DNA of 64,000 bases from an uncultured Marivita sp. Lineage in GTDB: Bacteria; Pseudomonadota; Alphaproteobacteria; Rhodobacterales; Rhodobacteraceae. How positions within the stretch are numbered: position 1 is the first letter of the stretch; every line of letters starts with the position of its first letter. Of this stretch, positions 8,024 to 16,632 are shown in pieces. Below the pieces are notes generated by a model. It was not told the origin of the DNA and did not search any database. It was given only the letters and a program-made list of their open reading frames with translations. The position numbers and the translations under genes are program-made. The stretch covers positions 1 through 64,000 of the forward strand of contig CANNCS010000005.1 of NCBI GenBank assembly GCA_947503115.1, written 5' to 3'.

Positions 8024-9939
8024 TGCGCCTCCTCCGGTGCCAAGGGGACGGCACGGCGTCGGAACATCTCGCTCGCGATCAGAGCCAGCCCCAGAACCAC
8101 GCCCGCCGCATCGGTCAGGATGGCGCCCTTAAACGCGCCTGCGGGCACCAGAGCCATCAGTCCAGTGGCCACAAACAACAGCCGTTTCAGGGGCGACAGT
8201 CGGTCCGAGAAATACCCGGCCAAGCCTGCTGAGACCAACCAGACGCCCAAGCCTGCTGTAATCACCGCAAAAATGATCTCGCCAGTTTCGCCGACAAGGA
8301 TCAGTGACGGGCTGAACACAAAGAGCACGGGGATCACATACGCTGCCCAGCCGAACCGCATTGCGGCCCAACCTGTGGCCATGGCGGGCGCTTTGGCGAT
8401 GGCCGCGGCAGCAAAGGCGGCCATCGCGATGGGGGGGGTGATCATCGACATCATGCCGAAATACAACACATACAGATGCGCTGCTATGGGTTCGATCCCA
8501 ACTTCGATCAGGGCAGGGGCGACCAGTGCGGCCAGCAGGACGTAAACGCCCAACGTGGGCAGGCCCATGCCAAGGATGATGCATACGATGGCCGATAGTG
8601 CCAGCAGCATCACCGCGCTGCCGCCGCCCACCTGCACCAGTGCATAGGTCAGGTTGAAGCTGAGACCGGTGATGTTGAGAACACCGATCACCATGCCCGA
8701 GGCAGCCGAGATCAGCAGGATCTCTACCACGCCATGACCAGTGCGCGCAAAGCTGCCGAACAGCGCGCGGATGGTTGGACGAGCGCCGCGATAGCCGAAG
8801 ATCAGCGCGGTGGCACAGAGCGCGAGCGCCGACCAGAGGGCCGCGCGTTCGGGTTGGTAGCGCAGCCAGAAGAGCAGGTAGATCAGCACGGCAAAGGCAG
8901 AGGCGAAATGCAGTCCGACCAGCACGGTGCGGCGGGCCGGAATCTCGGATTCGGGCACGCGCTGGATGCCCAGTTTCGCGGCTTCAAGGTCGGCCTGAAT
9001 GAACAGCGCGACATAGTACAGGATCGCAGGCAAGAGCGCCGCCATAACGATCTGGCTGTAGGGGATGGCCAGAAACTCGGCCATCAGAAAGGCCGACGCG
9101 CCCATTACCGGAGGCATGAGTTGCCCACCGGTTGAGGCCACGGCTTCGATCGCGCCAGCCTTGTGCGCAGGGTAGCCATCGCGCTTGATCATCGGGATGG
9201 TGACCACGCCTGTGCCGACAACATTGGCGACGGCGGATCCCGAAATCGACCCGAATAAGCCGGACGCAAGAACTGAGATCTTCATCGACCCACCGCGAAA
9301 CCGTCCCATGCCGATCATGGCGGCGTCGGTAAAGAATTGCGATCCACCTGTGATGCCCAGCAATACTCCGAACAAGATGAATGCGATTACCACGGTCGAG
9401 GCGACCGACATCGGGAGTCCTAGCACGCCATTGGAATCGACGGCTAGATATCCCGCCAGCAATTGCCAATTCTGGGGTCGGCCCTGAAGTCGCCCGGGGA
9501 TCAGGTCTCCGAACAGCGCATATAGCAGGAAAGCGGCAATGATCAGTACAAGCGCCCAACCTGTTGCCCGTCGCAATGTTTCCAGCAGTACCCCGATGAT
9601 GATGACGCTGGTGATCCAAAGCTCAGGGGGGCGGGCAAAGATCATCAGGACCAGATCAGGGTAATTCACCGTGATGTACCCAATCGCCGCCATTCCCAGC
9701 GCGGCAAGCACCAAGTCATGAAGGGGCACATCCTCACGCGTTGCACCGCGCCGGGCAGGCAAAGTGAAGAATGCCAATGGCAGGGCAAAAAACAGCACCC
9801 CCGCAAAGAACTGCTGCGGATAAAGGTCCAGACCGAGCGTGCGCTGAAACGACAGCGCCCAACCCACGGCCAACAGGACAAGGCAAGCGGCAAACAAGTC
9901 GGCCAGAGGTTTGGCAAAACGCGCGGGCAAGGCAGGCAT
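8020..9939 (-). CDS. TRAP transporter fused permease (DctQM, TAXI type)
   Basis: A 639-residue polytopic inner-membrane protein. It fuses the small (4-TM, DctQ-like) and large (DctM-like) TRAP membrane subunits, as is usual for transporters that use TAXI binding proteins. The DctM part begins near residue 120 and carries the hallmark segments FGSISGSAVANVVGTGVVTIPMIKR and VASTGGQLMPPVMGASAFLMAEF, then GLPTLGVYVLLAALVAPAL. TRAP systems import organic anions driven by a sodium or proton gradient. It lies between the TAXI binding protein and the IclR gene, whose start it overlaps (ATGA). The substrate is probably the carboxylate handled by the downstream hydroxylase and dehydrogenases. Confidence 0.92.
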   Translation of the reverse strand: MPALPARFAKPLADLFAACLVLLAVGWALSFQRTLGLDLYPQQFFAGVLFFALPLAFFTLPARRGATREDVPLHDLVLAALGMAAIGYITVNYPDLVLMIFARPPELWITSVIIIGVLLETLRRATGWALVLIIAAFLLYALFGDLIPGRLQGRPQNWQLLAGYLAVDSNGVLGLPMSVASTVVIAFILFGVLLGITGGSQFFTDAAMIGMGRFRGGSMKISVLASGLFGSISGSAVANVVGTGVVTIPMIKRDGYPAHKAGAIEAVASTGGQLMPPVMGASAFLMAEFLAIPYSQIVMAALLPAILYYVALFIQADLEAAKLGIQRVPESEIPARRTVLVGLHFASAFAVLIYLLFWLRYQPERAALWSALALCATALIFGYRGARPTIRALFGSFARTGHGVVEILLISAASGMVIGVLNITGLSFNLTYALVQVGGGSAVMLLALSAIVCIILGMGLPTLGVYVLLAALVAPALIEVGIEPIAAHLYVLYFGMMSMITPPIAMAAFAAAAIAKAPAMATGWAAMRFGWAAYVIPVLFVFSPSLILVGETGEIIFAVITAGLGVWLVSAGLAGYFSDRLSPLKRLLFVATGLMALVPAGAFKGAILTDAAGVVLGLALIASEMFRRRAVPLAPEEAQ

Positions 9940-9979
9940 GGTGGTGATACGGTCCTGGGGTGTCGAGGGGGTCAGTCAA

Positions 9980-10002
9980 CGCACGCCCACGTAGGGCGCG
10001 CG
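9980..10002 (-). terminator. Hairpin between TAXI binding protein and permease genes
   Basis: Arms CGCACGCCC (9980-9988) and GGGCGCGCG (9994-10002) pair with one mismatch around a five-base loop. It begins 7 bp after the binding-protein stop codon and is not followed by a T tract. It more probably acts as a 3' stability element or partial attenuator than as a full terminator. Similar hairpins flank the other binding-protein genes in the window. Confidence 0.5.
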
Positions 10003-10009
10003 CAGTTAC

Positions 10010-10960
10010 TCAGTTCAGGCCCACTTCCTCGAAAAAGCGCAGCGCTCCTGGGTGGAACTCGGCGATACCGGGGTCACCTTTCATGTTGGCGGGTTTGAAT
10101 GCTCGGAAGGGCGGGAACGTGTCTGCCATCACTTTGGCGTTTTCATACATTGCCTTGGCCATTGCATAGACCGCGTCGTCTGATGCGTTGGCGTGGGTGA
10201 AGATCACCTGTGGGAAGGCAATGTAGACCGTGTCTTCCAAAACACCGGGCATCGCGCCTGCGGGCAAGGTGGTGAAGAACGCGGTCGGCCAATGTTCGCG
10301 TGCTGCTGCAAGAGCGGCTTCGCTGTCATCCTCAACCCCCAGCGCGCGCAGCCCCCCAACGGCGGCATCCGCCTCGCGAACCTTGCCCGCGCCATGGGCA
10401 AAGATGAAGCCTACAGTGTCACCTGCCATGAAGGCATCCGCCCCGGCGACCACGCTGGCGACTGATACCTTTTCCACGTCATCCCTCGTCATGCCTGCGG
10501 TCGCGTAGAAGGCGGCAAGCTGCGGCAGGATTGTGTTCTGCGCGGTGTAGCCATCGGTCATCGGCTGGCCCTTGAGATCAGACACTTTCATGATGTCGCC
10601 GTCGGCACGCACGAAGATTGCCTCGACCAGTGGCATCAGATGCGCCACGACGCGCAGGTTGGGGTTCGTGCGGCCACCCCACCATTCTTCGCCGGTTATG
10701 GCGTAGTTGACCTCTTGCAGGTTCGCCACGCCGAATTCGATGCCACCCTGATCAATGAACGGAATGAACTGGTTGGGGCTGGTAGCGGGCTGGATCGTGG
10801 TATTCAGGCCAGCTGCGTTGGCGGCATTTGCTACGGCGGTCCCGATATTGTGGAACAGTGATCCGGGGTTTGATGTGGCAATGCCGACATTCTGCGCGCT
10901 GGCCGATGTGGCAAGTGTCGCGCCTAAAAATACCGCCGCCGCGGTGAGTAGCGTCTTCAT
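10010..10960 (-). CDS. TAXI-family TRAP solute-binding protein
   Basis: A 316-residue periplasmic binding protein. A Sec signal peptide (MKTLLTAAAVFLGATLATSASA, cut before QNVGIATSN) is followed by the TAXI pattern: NPGSLFHNIGTAVANAAN near residues 31-48, then the GGIEFGVANLQE segment near 72-83. The mature protein would capture an organic anion and deliver it to the fused DctQM permease encoded next. It is the first gene of a minus-strand unit (binding protein, permease, IclR, aldehyde dehydrogenase, monooxygenase, SDR) and is divergent from a TPP-enzyme gene. The ligand is not predictable from sequence. Confidence 0.9.
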   Translation of the reverse strand: MKTLLTAAAVFLGATLATSASAQNVGIATSNPGSLFHNIGTAVANAANAAGLNTTIQPATSPNQFIPFIDQGGIEFGVANLQEVNYAITGEEWWGGRTNPNLRVVAHLMPLVEAIFVRADGDIMKVSDLKGQPMTDGYTAQNTILPQLAAFYATAGMTRDDVEKVSVASVVAGADAFMAGDTVGFIFAHGAGKVREADAAVGGLRALGVEDDSEAALAAAREHWPTAFFTTLPAGAMPGVLEDTVYIAFPQVIFTHANASDDAVYAMAKAMYENAKVMADTFPPFRAFKPANMKGDPGIAEFHPGALRFFEEVGLN

Positions 10961-10980
10961 GGTTGTCCTCCCAAATGTGG

Positions 10981-11014
10981 TTCTCTTTTGGGTTAGAATC
11001 CCAATTATTGAGAA
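10981..11014. promoter_or_regulatory. Nested inverted repeat in divergent promoter region
   Basis: TTGGG (10988-10992) and CCCAA (11000-11004) form an inverted repeat. It is nested inside TTCTC (10981-10985) and GAGAA (11010-11014), with nearly the same centre. It lies in the 111-bp space between the TAXI binding-protein gene and the TPP-enzyme gene. A TTGACT box (11019-11024) points toward the TPP gene with only a weak -10 (about 11042). It is a good operator candidate for the IclR protein of this cluster, but the pairing is inferred. Confidence 0.45.
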
Positions 11015-11071
11015 TAAGTTGACTTTACGAAGTGGCAGCGGAATATCAAGCCAGAGATTCAGGGAGGATGT

Positions 11072-12766
11072 ATGTTAAAAGAAACGGCTCGCCCCAAGAC
11101 GGGCGGCGAAGCGCTTTTGATGGCTCTGAAGGTCTCTGGTATCGACTATATCTTCGCCAATGCCGGAACCGATTTTCCACCTATTATCGAGGGGCTTGCG
11201 CGTCTTTCTGAAGGTGACGTCCCAGCTCCGGTCACGGTCCCGCATGAAACGGCAGGCGTGGCTATGGCGCATGGGTATTGGCTGGTCACTGGGCGTCCAC
11301 AGGCGGTTATGGTGCATGTAAATGTCGGTTTGGCGAACGCAGTTATGGGGGTTATCAACGCGGCATCCGACAATGTGCCGGTTTTCGTGTTGTCAGGGCG
11401 CACGCCATTGACGGAAACCGGGCGCAAGGGCGGGCGAATGACACCGATTCAGTACGGGCAGGAAATGTACGATCAGACCAGTCTTGTTAGGGACGTGGTC
11501 AAGTTTGACTACGAATTGCGCTATCCCGAACAGGCGGACAGCGTGACCAAACGCGCAGCTTCGCTGATGATCAGTGCGCCGGAAGGTCCGGTCTACATGA
11601 GCCTGCCGAAAGAGCCGTTGACCGAACCCTTGCCGAGCGGTTTTACCCCTGTGCCGGCTCCTGTCAGCGCGACACCTGCCGCACCAGATGGAATTGCAAT
11701 TGCCACGCTGGCGGCCTGGATTGCTGAGGCCAAAGCACCCGTCGTTCTGTGCCAGCGTGGCGATCTGGAGGGGCAGCTCTCTGCACTCTTGTCGCGCTCT
11801 GCCGATGCGTTCGGGCTGGCTGTGGCGGAACCGTTCAGCATCCGCAACGTACTGGCCTCCGATGATCCGGCGCATTTGGGTTACAATCCAAAGGTGGCAA
11901 CAGCGCAGGCGGATCTGGTGATCGTTTTGGACAGTGGCGTACCGTGGATTGAAGCGGTCAGTGCGCCGGACAAAGACACGCGTGTTGTACATATCGGCCC
12001 AGACCCCTTGTTCCGCCGGATGCCTGTGCGTGGGTATCGCACCGATTTGGCGATAACCGCCGATCCGGCGATGGCGCTTGACGCGCTATTGGCGCTGACG
12101 CCTGATCCCGGTGCGTCTGCTCGGCGCGGTGCGGTCCAAGCCAGGGTCGCGGCGTTGCGCGAAGCCAAGATTGAACCCGATGCGGGCGGCGATGGTTCGA
12201 TGACCGCCGAATGGATGAGCGCCTGTGTATCAGAGATCATGGATGACAACGCAGTGGCGTTCTCTGAACTGGGTCTGTTGCTACCCCACATGACACTGAA
12301 AGGTCCGAACCGCGTGTTTTCAAACGTACATGCCGGTGGTTTGGGCTGGGCAATGCCTGCCGCCTTGGGCGCGCAACTGGCCGATGGTGACAGGCTGGTG
12401 ATCGCTTGCGTGGGGGACGGGTCGTACATGTTCGCCAACCCGGTGGCATGTCATCAGATTGCGGAAGCGCTGGGCCTGCCGATCCTGACCATCGTCAAGA
12501 ACAATGCCATGTGGAACGCGGTGCGGAGGTCGGTGATCAAGGGTTACCCGGATGGCGCGGCAGTCCAGCAGAACCGTATCCCGCTCACTTCGCTTGAACC
12601 GCTGCCGGACTTCACACAAATCGCCAAGGCCAGCCGCGCCCATGCGGAACGGATCAACCACGGTGCAGACCTGCCTGACGCATTGCGCCGCGCGGTCGAA
12701 GTGATCCGCACTGAACGCCGACAGGTCTTGCTAGACCTGTCGGTCGCAGCCTCGGACGACTTTTAA
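11072..12766 (+). CDS. Thiamine-diphosphate-dependent enzyme (acetolactate synthase/decarboxylase-like)
   Basis: A 564-residue enzyme with the three-domain POX/IlvB architecture. The N-terminal PYR domain carries the cofactor-activating glutamate in VPHETAGVAMAHG (E59). A central domain covers about residues 195-345. The C-terminal PP domain has the ThDP/Mg motif CVGDGSYMFANP and the downstream VKNN. Enzymes of this group cleave or join 2-oxo acids. Overall it resembles unassigned 'TPP-requiring' proteins more than a biosynthetic acetolactate synthase, and no small subunit is nearby. The ATG follows AGGGAGG by four bases. It overlaps the next exporter gene by one base (TAATG), so the enzyme and exporter are coupled. 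The actual 2-oxo acid is unknown. Confidence 0.8.
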   Translation: MLKETARPKTGGEALLMALKVSGIDYIFANAGTDFPPIIEGLARLSEGDVPAPVTVPHETAGVAMAHGYWLVTGRPQAVMVHVNVGLANAVMGVINAASDNVPVFVLSGRTPLTETGRKGGRMTPIQYGQEMYDQTSLVRDVVKFDYELRYPEQADSVTKRAASLMISAPEGPVYMSLPKEPLTEPLPSGFTPVPAPVSATPAAPDGIAIATLAAWIAEAKAPVVLCQRGDLEGQLSALLSRSADAFGLAVAEPFSIRNVLASDDPAHLGYNPKVATAQADLVIVLDSGVPWIEAVSAPDKDTRVVHIGPDPLFRRMPVRGYRTDLAITADPAMALDALLALTPDPGASARRGAVQARVAALREAKIEPDAGGDGSMTAEWMSACVSEIMDDNAVAFSELGLLLPHMTLKGPNRVFSNVHAGGLGWAMPAALGAQLADGDRLVIACVGDGSYMFANPVACHQIAEALGLPILTIVKNNAMWNAVRRSVIKGYPDGAAVQQNRIPLTSLEPLPDFTQIAKASRAHAERINHGADLPDALRRAVEVIRTERRQVLLDLSVAASDDF

Positions 12767-13515
12767 TGGACCCTGTGTCATTGGCCTTTGCCTTTATCGG
12801 CATCCTGTTGGGCGGGTTTCTAAAAGGCGCAACTGGGGCAGGAGCGCCGGTGGTGGGCGTGCCGGTTCTGGCCATCGTGTTCGATTTACCAATGGCGGTG
12901 GCGATATTTTCGGTGCTGAACCTTTGCACCAATATCTGGCAAAGCTGGGCCTTCCGGTCCGAAGTGACCGAACATCGCTTTGTCTGGATTTTTGCCGTGA
13001 TGGGTGCGGTGGGCGCGATTTTAGGGTCGGTTCTTTTGGCCTCATTGCCAGTGCCACTGCTCATGGCATCTTTGGCGGGCGTTGTGTTTGCCTATATCGG
13101 CCTTAGGTTGGCACGTCCCAACTGGCATCTATCTCGCGCGCGCGGGCGAAAGATGGGACCATATGTCGGTTTGGTAGGGGGCGTGATGCAGGGGGCGGGC
13201 GGGTTATCTGCACCGGTTTCAATCACGTTTCTGAACGCGCTGAACCTGCCCCGCAAAGAGTTCATTGCAACGATTGCGATCTTCTTCCTTGCGATGTCGG
13301 TCACGCAGGTGCCTGCACTTGCGGCATTGGGCATTCTAACATGGGATCGTTTGCTGCTTGCGTTCTTGGCGCTGATCCCGATGTTTCTGGGCATTCCCAT
13401 CGGATCATGGGCCGCGCGGTTCCTGTCAAAACAAGCGTTCGACCGACTGATCCTGTCGCTCTTGGCGGTGATCGCAGTCAAACTAATATGGGACGCAACG
13501 CAAGCCGGGCTTTAG
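12766..13515 (+). CDS. TauE/SafE-family anion exporter
   Basis: A 249-residue membrane protein with about eight hydrophobic helices. It has the two characteristic glycine-rich repeats of the TauE/SafE (DUF81) family: the N-terminal FIGILLGGFLKGATGAGAPVVGVP and, in the second half, VGGVMQGAGGLSAPVSITFLNAL. Characterised members export sulfite, sulfoacetate or other organosulfur anions; many have no known substrate. Its start codon overlaps the stop of the TPP-dependent enzyme by one base, so it probably exports a product or by-product of that reaction. Confidence 0.85.
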   Translation: MDPVSLAFAFIGILLGGFLKGATGAGAPVVGVPVLAIVFDLPMAVAIFSVLNLCTNIWQSWAFRSEVTEHRFVWIFAVMGAVGAILGSVLLASLPVPLLMASLAGVVFAYIGLRLARPNWHLSRARGRKMGPYVGLVGGVMQGAGGLSAPVSITFLNALNLPRKEFIATIAIFFLAMSVTQVPALAALGILTWDRLLLAFLALIPMFLGIPIGSWAARFLSKQAFDRLILSLLAVIAVKLIWDATQAGL

Positions 13516-13531
13516 CTTTGCTTCAAATGGA

Positions 13532-13559
13532 AAACGCCACCCCGTTTGAGATGGCGTTT
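13532..13559 (-). terminator. Terminator between convergent tauE-like and SPFH genes
   Basis: A perfect 8-bp stem, AAACGCCA (13532-13539) with TGGCGTTT (13552-13559), and a 12-base loop lies in the 63-bp gap between two convergent genes. Read on the minus strand, the stem ends directly in TTTTCC, which suits termination of the long minus-strand operon ending with the SPFH gene. It may also slow plus-strand transcripts, but no T tract follows on that side. Confidence 0.6.
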
Positions 13560-13578
13560 CGCGGAATGACCGGGTGCG

Positions 13579-15129
13579 TCAGGCTTTTTTGTCGGTCTCG
13601 GGCATGACTCCGTCCAGATTGACACCGATTTGATCTCCGATCTTTTTCATGGCGGGCAGCGCCACCGCCATGTCGAGGATCGAGTCGATGGTTTGGCTGA
13701 CGGGTGACGCGCTGCTACCGCTGTCGGATTTTCCCAGACCCGTGACATGGTTGATGTTGATGCCCCGGATTTTCTCAGCGGGTTTAACCATCTCGGCCAC
13801 GATCTTGGGCATTGCCTCAAGCCGCGCCTTTTCCAACTCCATCGAAACAAGCTCTTTCGACCGGGTGTTTTCCGCCTTGATGCGTTCCGCTTCCGCTTCG
13901 GCTTCTGCGGTCTTGTAGACCTTCATGGAGGCCGCTTCTTCGCGCCTGATAACGCCCTTGGCCTTGGCCACTTCTTGATCCACGACCGAAATGATCCGCG
14001 CTCGTTCAGCGTTGGCCTCTGCGTCCTGACGAGCAGCCATCAAGGCCAGCGCCTTGCGCCGCTCTGCCTCGGCCATTTCTCGCAGGGTCTGGATATCCTC
14101 TTCGGCCTTGACCAGTGCGGAACGAGCCAATGTCGCTTCGGCGCGGGCTTTGGATTCCTCTTCGCTTTTCGCGGCGGTTTGGATGACTTTTTCCTGCTCG
14201 GCGATTTCAAGCGCCCGGAGTTGGGCGATCTCGGCTTCGCGCACCTGCAATTCACGCTGGATCGAGGTGGCTTGAATTTCCTGTTCCATGCGGATGCGCG
14301 CCTGCGCAGCCTCGCGTTCGGCTTCGGCCTTGCGGCGGGCAACCTCGGTCAGCTGCGCAGCCAACAGCGTTTCGATTTCCTGTGTCTGCGCAATCTCAGC
14401 GCGGCGTTCTTCGAGTTCGATCTGAAGACGCCGCTGGTTCGCTTCCACCTCGGCACGTCGGACGGCCACGGCGGTTTCGCCCTCGATCTCGGCGCGTTCC
14501 TTTTTGGACTTGGCAATCACCTCGGCCAGCTTGCGCATGCCGACGGCGTTGAAGGCGTTGTTTTCGTCCAAAGACGAAAACGGCGTTTGATCCAGCGCAG
14601 TCAGAGACACACTGTCGAGTTGTAATCCGTACTTCACCAGCGTGTCGGCCAACGCCTCGTGCACCTCGAGCACGAATTCCGACCGGTTCTCGTGCAGTTC
14701 GTCCATCGTCATTTGTGCCGCGACCGACCGCAGGGCGTCGACCATCATCCCGTCGATCAGCGACTTGAGCTGATCCGGCTGAAAGGTACGTTTGCCAAGG
14801 GTCTGCGCGGCGCGGACGATTGATGCCTCTTCGGGCTGAACCGAAGCATAGAATTCGGCACCCACATCGATGCGCATCCGATCCTTTGTGATCAGTGCGC
14901 TGTCACCGGCACGGATCACTTCCATTCGGATCGTTTGCATGTTGACGCGGCTGATCTCGTGAAAGAACGGAATGGCAAGAGTGCCACCGTCGATCACGAC
15001 CTTGCGGCCGCCAACCCCAGTGCGCACAAGGCTGATTTCGTTGGTGGCGCGTTCATAGAACCACGCGGCCAGCGCGATCACGATGGCGGCGATAACGAAT
15101 AGCAGGATGATCCATCCAAGGGCTGTCAT
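13579..15129 (-). CDS. Flotillin-like SPFH/band 7 protein
   Basis: A 516-residue membrane-anchored scaffold protein. One N-terminal transmembrane helix (residues 4-24) is followed by an SPFH/band-7 domain (about 30-200, with GTLAIPFFHEISRVN and the QLDSVSLTALDQTPFSSLDENNAFNA end). A very long charged coiled coil (about 205-455) is rich in Ala-Glu repeats. The tail (SDSGSSASPVSQTIDSILDM) is flotillin-like. Such proteins oligomerise into membrane microdomains. No NfeD partner is adjacent, which is unusual for bacterial flotillins. It is the last gene of a transport/catabolic operon, 23 bp after an aldehyde dehydrogenase, and is followed by a hairpin terminator. A role in organising that uptake pathway is speculation. 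Confidence 0.85.
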   Translation of the reverse strand: MTALGWIILLFVIAAIVIALAAWFYERATNEISLVRTGVGGRKVVIDGGTLAIPFFHEISRVNMQTIRMEVIRAGDSALITKDRMRIDVGAEFYASVQPEEASIVRAAQTLGKRTFQPDQLKSLIDGMMVDALRSVAAQMTMDELHENRSEFVLEVHEALADTLVKYGLQLDSVSLTALDQTPFSSLDENNAFNAVGMRKLAEVIAKSKKERAEIEGETAVAVRRAEVEANQRRLQIELEERRAEIAQTQEIETLLAAQLTEVARRKAEAEREAAQARIRMEQEIQATSIQRELQVREAEIAQLRALEIAEQEKVIQTAAKSEEESKARAEATLARSALVKAEEDIQTLREMAEAERRKALALMAARQDAEANAERARIISVVDQEVAKAKGVIRREEAASMKVYKTAEAEAEAERIKAENTRSKELVSMELEKARLEAMPKIVAEMVKPAEKIRGININHVTGLGKSDSGSSASPVSQTIDSILDMAVALPAMKKIGDQIGVNLDGVMPETDKKA

Positions 15130-15152
15130 GTGTAATCCTCCCTAAATGCTGA

Positions 15153-16628
15153 TCAAAAGACCGGCGGGTAATGGCGACCGCCGCGTTCGAGCGTGATCCA
15201 CCGTAGTTCCGTAAACGCATCCAGCGACCAGCGCCCGCCATAGCGGCCCACGCCCGAGGCCTTGACCCCGCCGAAGGGCACTTGCGGTTCGTCGTTGATG
15301 TTCTGATCGTTGACATGGACCATTCCGGTCTCAAGCCGCCCCGCCATGCGCAACGCGCGGCCTTCGTTGGCGGTCCAGACAGCGGCGGTTAGGCCGTATT
15401 CGGTGTCGTTGTTCATCTCGATCGCTTCGTCTTCGGTGCGGAACGGGGCGACAATGACTACGGGACCAAAGGTTTCATCGTGCCAGATGTCCATGGATCG
15501 GTCGACATGGGTAAGCACCGTTGGTTCGACAAAGTTCTCCCAGGCATTGCCACCCAAGGCCAAATGCGCGCCTTTGGCGACGGCATCGTCGATCAGGGCT
15601 TTGACACGATGCGCCTGACGGGTGTTCACAAGTGGGCCGATAACGTTGGTCTTGTCGTTCACATGTCCGGTCTTGAGTTTGGACGCGCGGGCTAGGAATT
15701 TTTGCATGAACGGCTCGTAGACGCTGTCGTGTATCAGCAACTTTTCTGTAGACATGCAGACCTGACCCTGGTGCATGAAACTGCCGAAATTCGCGGCCTC
15801 GGCGGCTTTGTCGAGATCGGCATCTTCGAGAACGATCATCGAGTCCTTACCGCCTAGCTCGACGCAGCACTTCTTGAGATGCGCACCGCATTTGGCTGCG
15901 ATGTGGCGACCCACAGCGGTTGATCCAGTGAATGAGATGCCTTTGACGCGAGGGTCTTCGATCAACGCATCGCCTACTTCGCCCACGCTGTCCCGCGAAC
16001 AGGTGACGACGTTGAAAACCCCTGCTGGAACGCCTGCTTCCTCAAGGACCTCGGCATGGAAAAGTCCGCCGGAATAGGGCGTGTCTTCGGACGGTTTCAG
16101 CACTACGCAATTGCCAGCCGCAAGTGCCGCCGCATAACCGCGCGAAGTCAGGATGCCAGGCATGTTCCAAGGCGAGATGACACCGACAACGCCCAAGGGC
16201 CAGCGTGTTGCCATCGACACCTTACCATCAGCCGAAGGCAGGACCTCACCCGTCGCTTGGTAGCAGAGAGAAGCTGAGGTGCGGAAAATCTCGGCGACGA
16301 ACCCGGCTTCGAACACACCCTTGCCGAACCATCCGCCGCCCTCGTGCATCACGGCATGGATGAAGCCGTCCTTGCGGCTGTCCCAAACATCCGCGATGCG
16401 CAGCAGCATCTTGGCGCGTTCCTGAAACGTTTTGCCTGACCATTCCGGGAATGCGGCCTGTGCGGCGGAAATGGCAAGGTCCATGTCGGTGGCGCTGCCA
16501 TCAGGAATGCGGGCGTACAGCGAATTGTCCGACGGGTTCAGGTCATCAAAAGTGCGGGCGGCGGGCACCCAATTTCCTCCGATATACAGGCCTCGGATGG
16601 TTGGAGCAGAGGAGGTCGTATCGAGCAT
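15153..16628 (-). CDS. Vanillin/benzaldehyde dehydrogenase-like aldehyde dehydrogenase
   Basis: A 491-residue NAD-dependent aldehyde dehydrogenase with oxyanion N155 (SPWNMP), cofactor motif SFTGSTAVG (232-240), general base E257 (VELGGKDS) and nucleophile C291 (HQGQVCMSTEK). The CMSTE context and the C-terminal VPFGGVKASGVGRYGG pattern are typical of vanillin, benzaldehyde and salicylaldehyde dehydrogenases. It lies 4 bp from the LivF gene and 23 bp before the SPFH gene, in an operon headed by a second CMSTE-type enzyme at 21589. This suggests that imported aromatic aldehydes or alcohols are oxidised to acids. The exact substrate needs biochemical data. Confidence 0.88.
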   Translation of the reverse strand: MLDTTSSAPTIRGLYIGGNWVPAARTFDDLNPSDNSLYARIPDGSATDMDLAISAAQAAFPEWSGKTFQERAKMLLRIADVWDSRKDGFIHAVMHEGGGWFGKGVFEAGFVAEIFRTSASLCYQATGEVLPSADGKVSMATRWPLGVVGVISPWNMPGILTSRGYAAALAAGNCVVLKPSEDTPYSGGLFHAEVLEEAGVPAGVFNVVTCSRDSVGEVGDALIEDPRVKGISFTGSTAVGRHIAAKCGAHLKKCCVELGGKDSMIVLEDADLDKAAEAANFGSFMHQGQVCMSTEKLLIHDSVYEPFMQKFLARASKLKTGHVNDKTNVIGPLVNTRQAHRVKALIDDAVAKGAHLALGGNAWENFVEPTVLTHVDRSMDIWHDETFGPVVIVAPFRTEDEAIEMNNDTEYGLTAAVWTANEGRALRMAGRLETGMVHVNDQNINDEPQVPFGGVKASGVGRYGGRWSLDAFTELRWITLERGGRHYPPVF

Positions 16629-16632
16629 GGCG

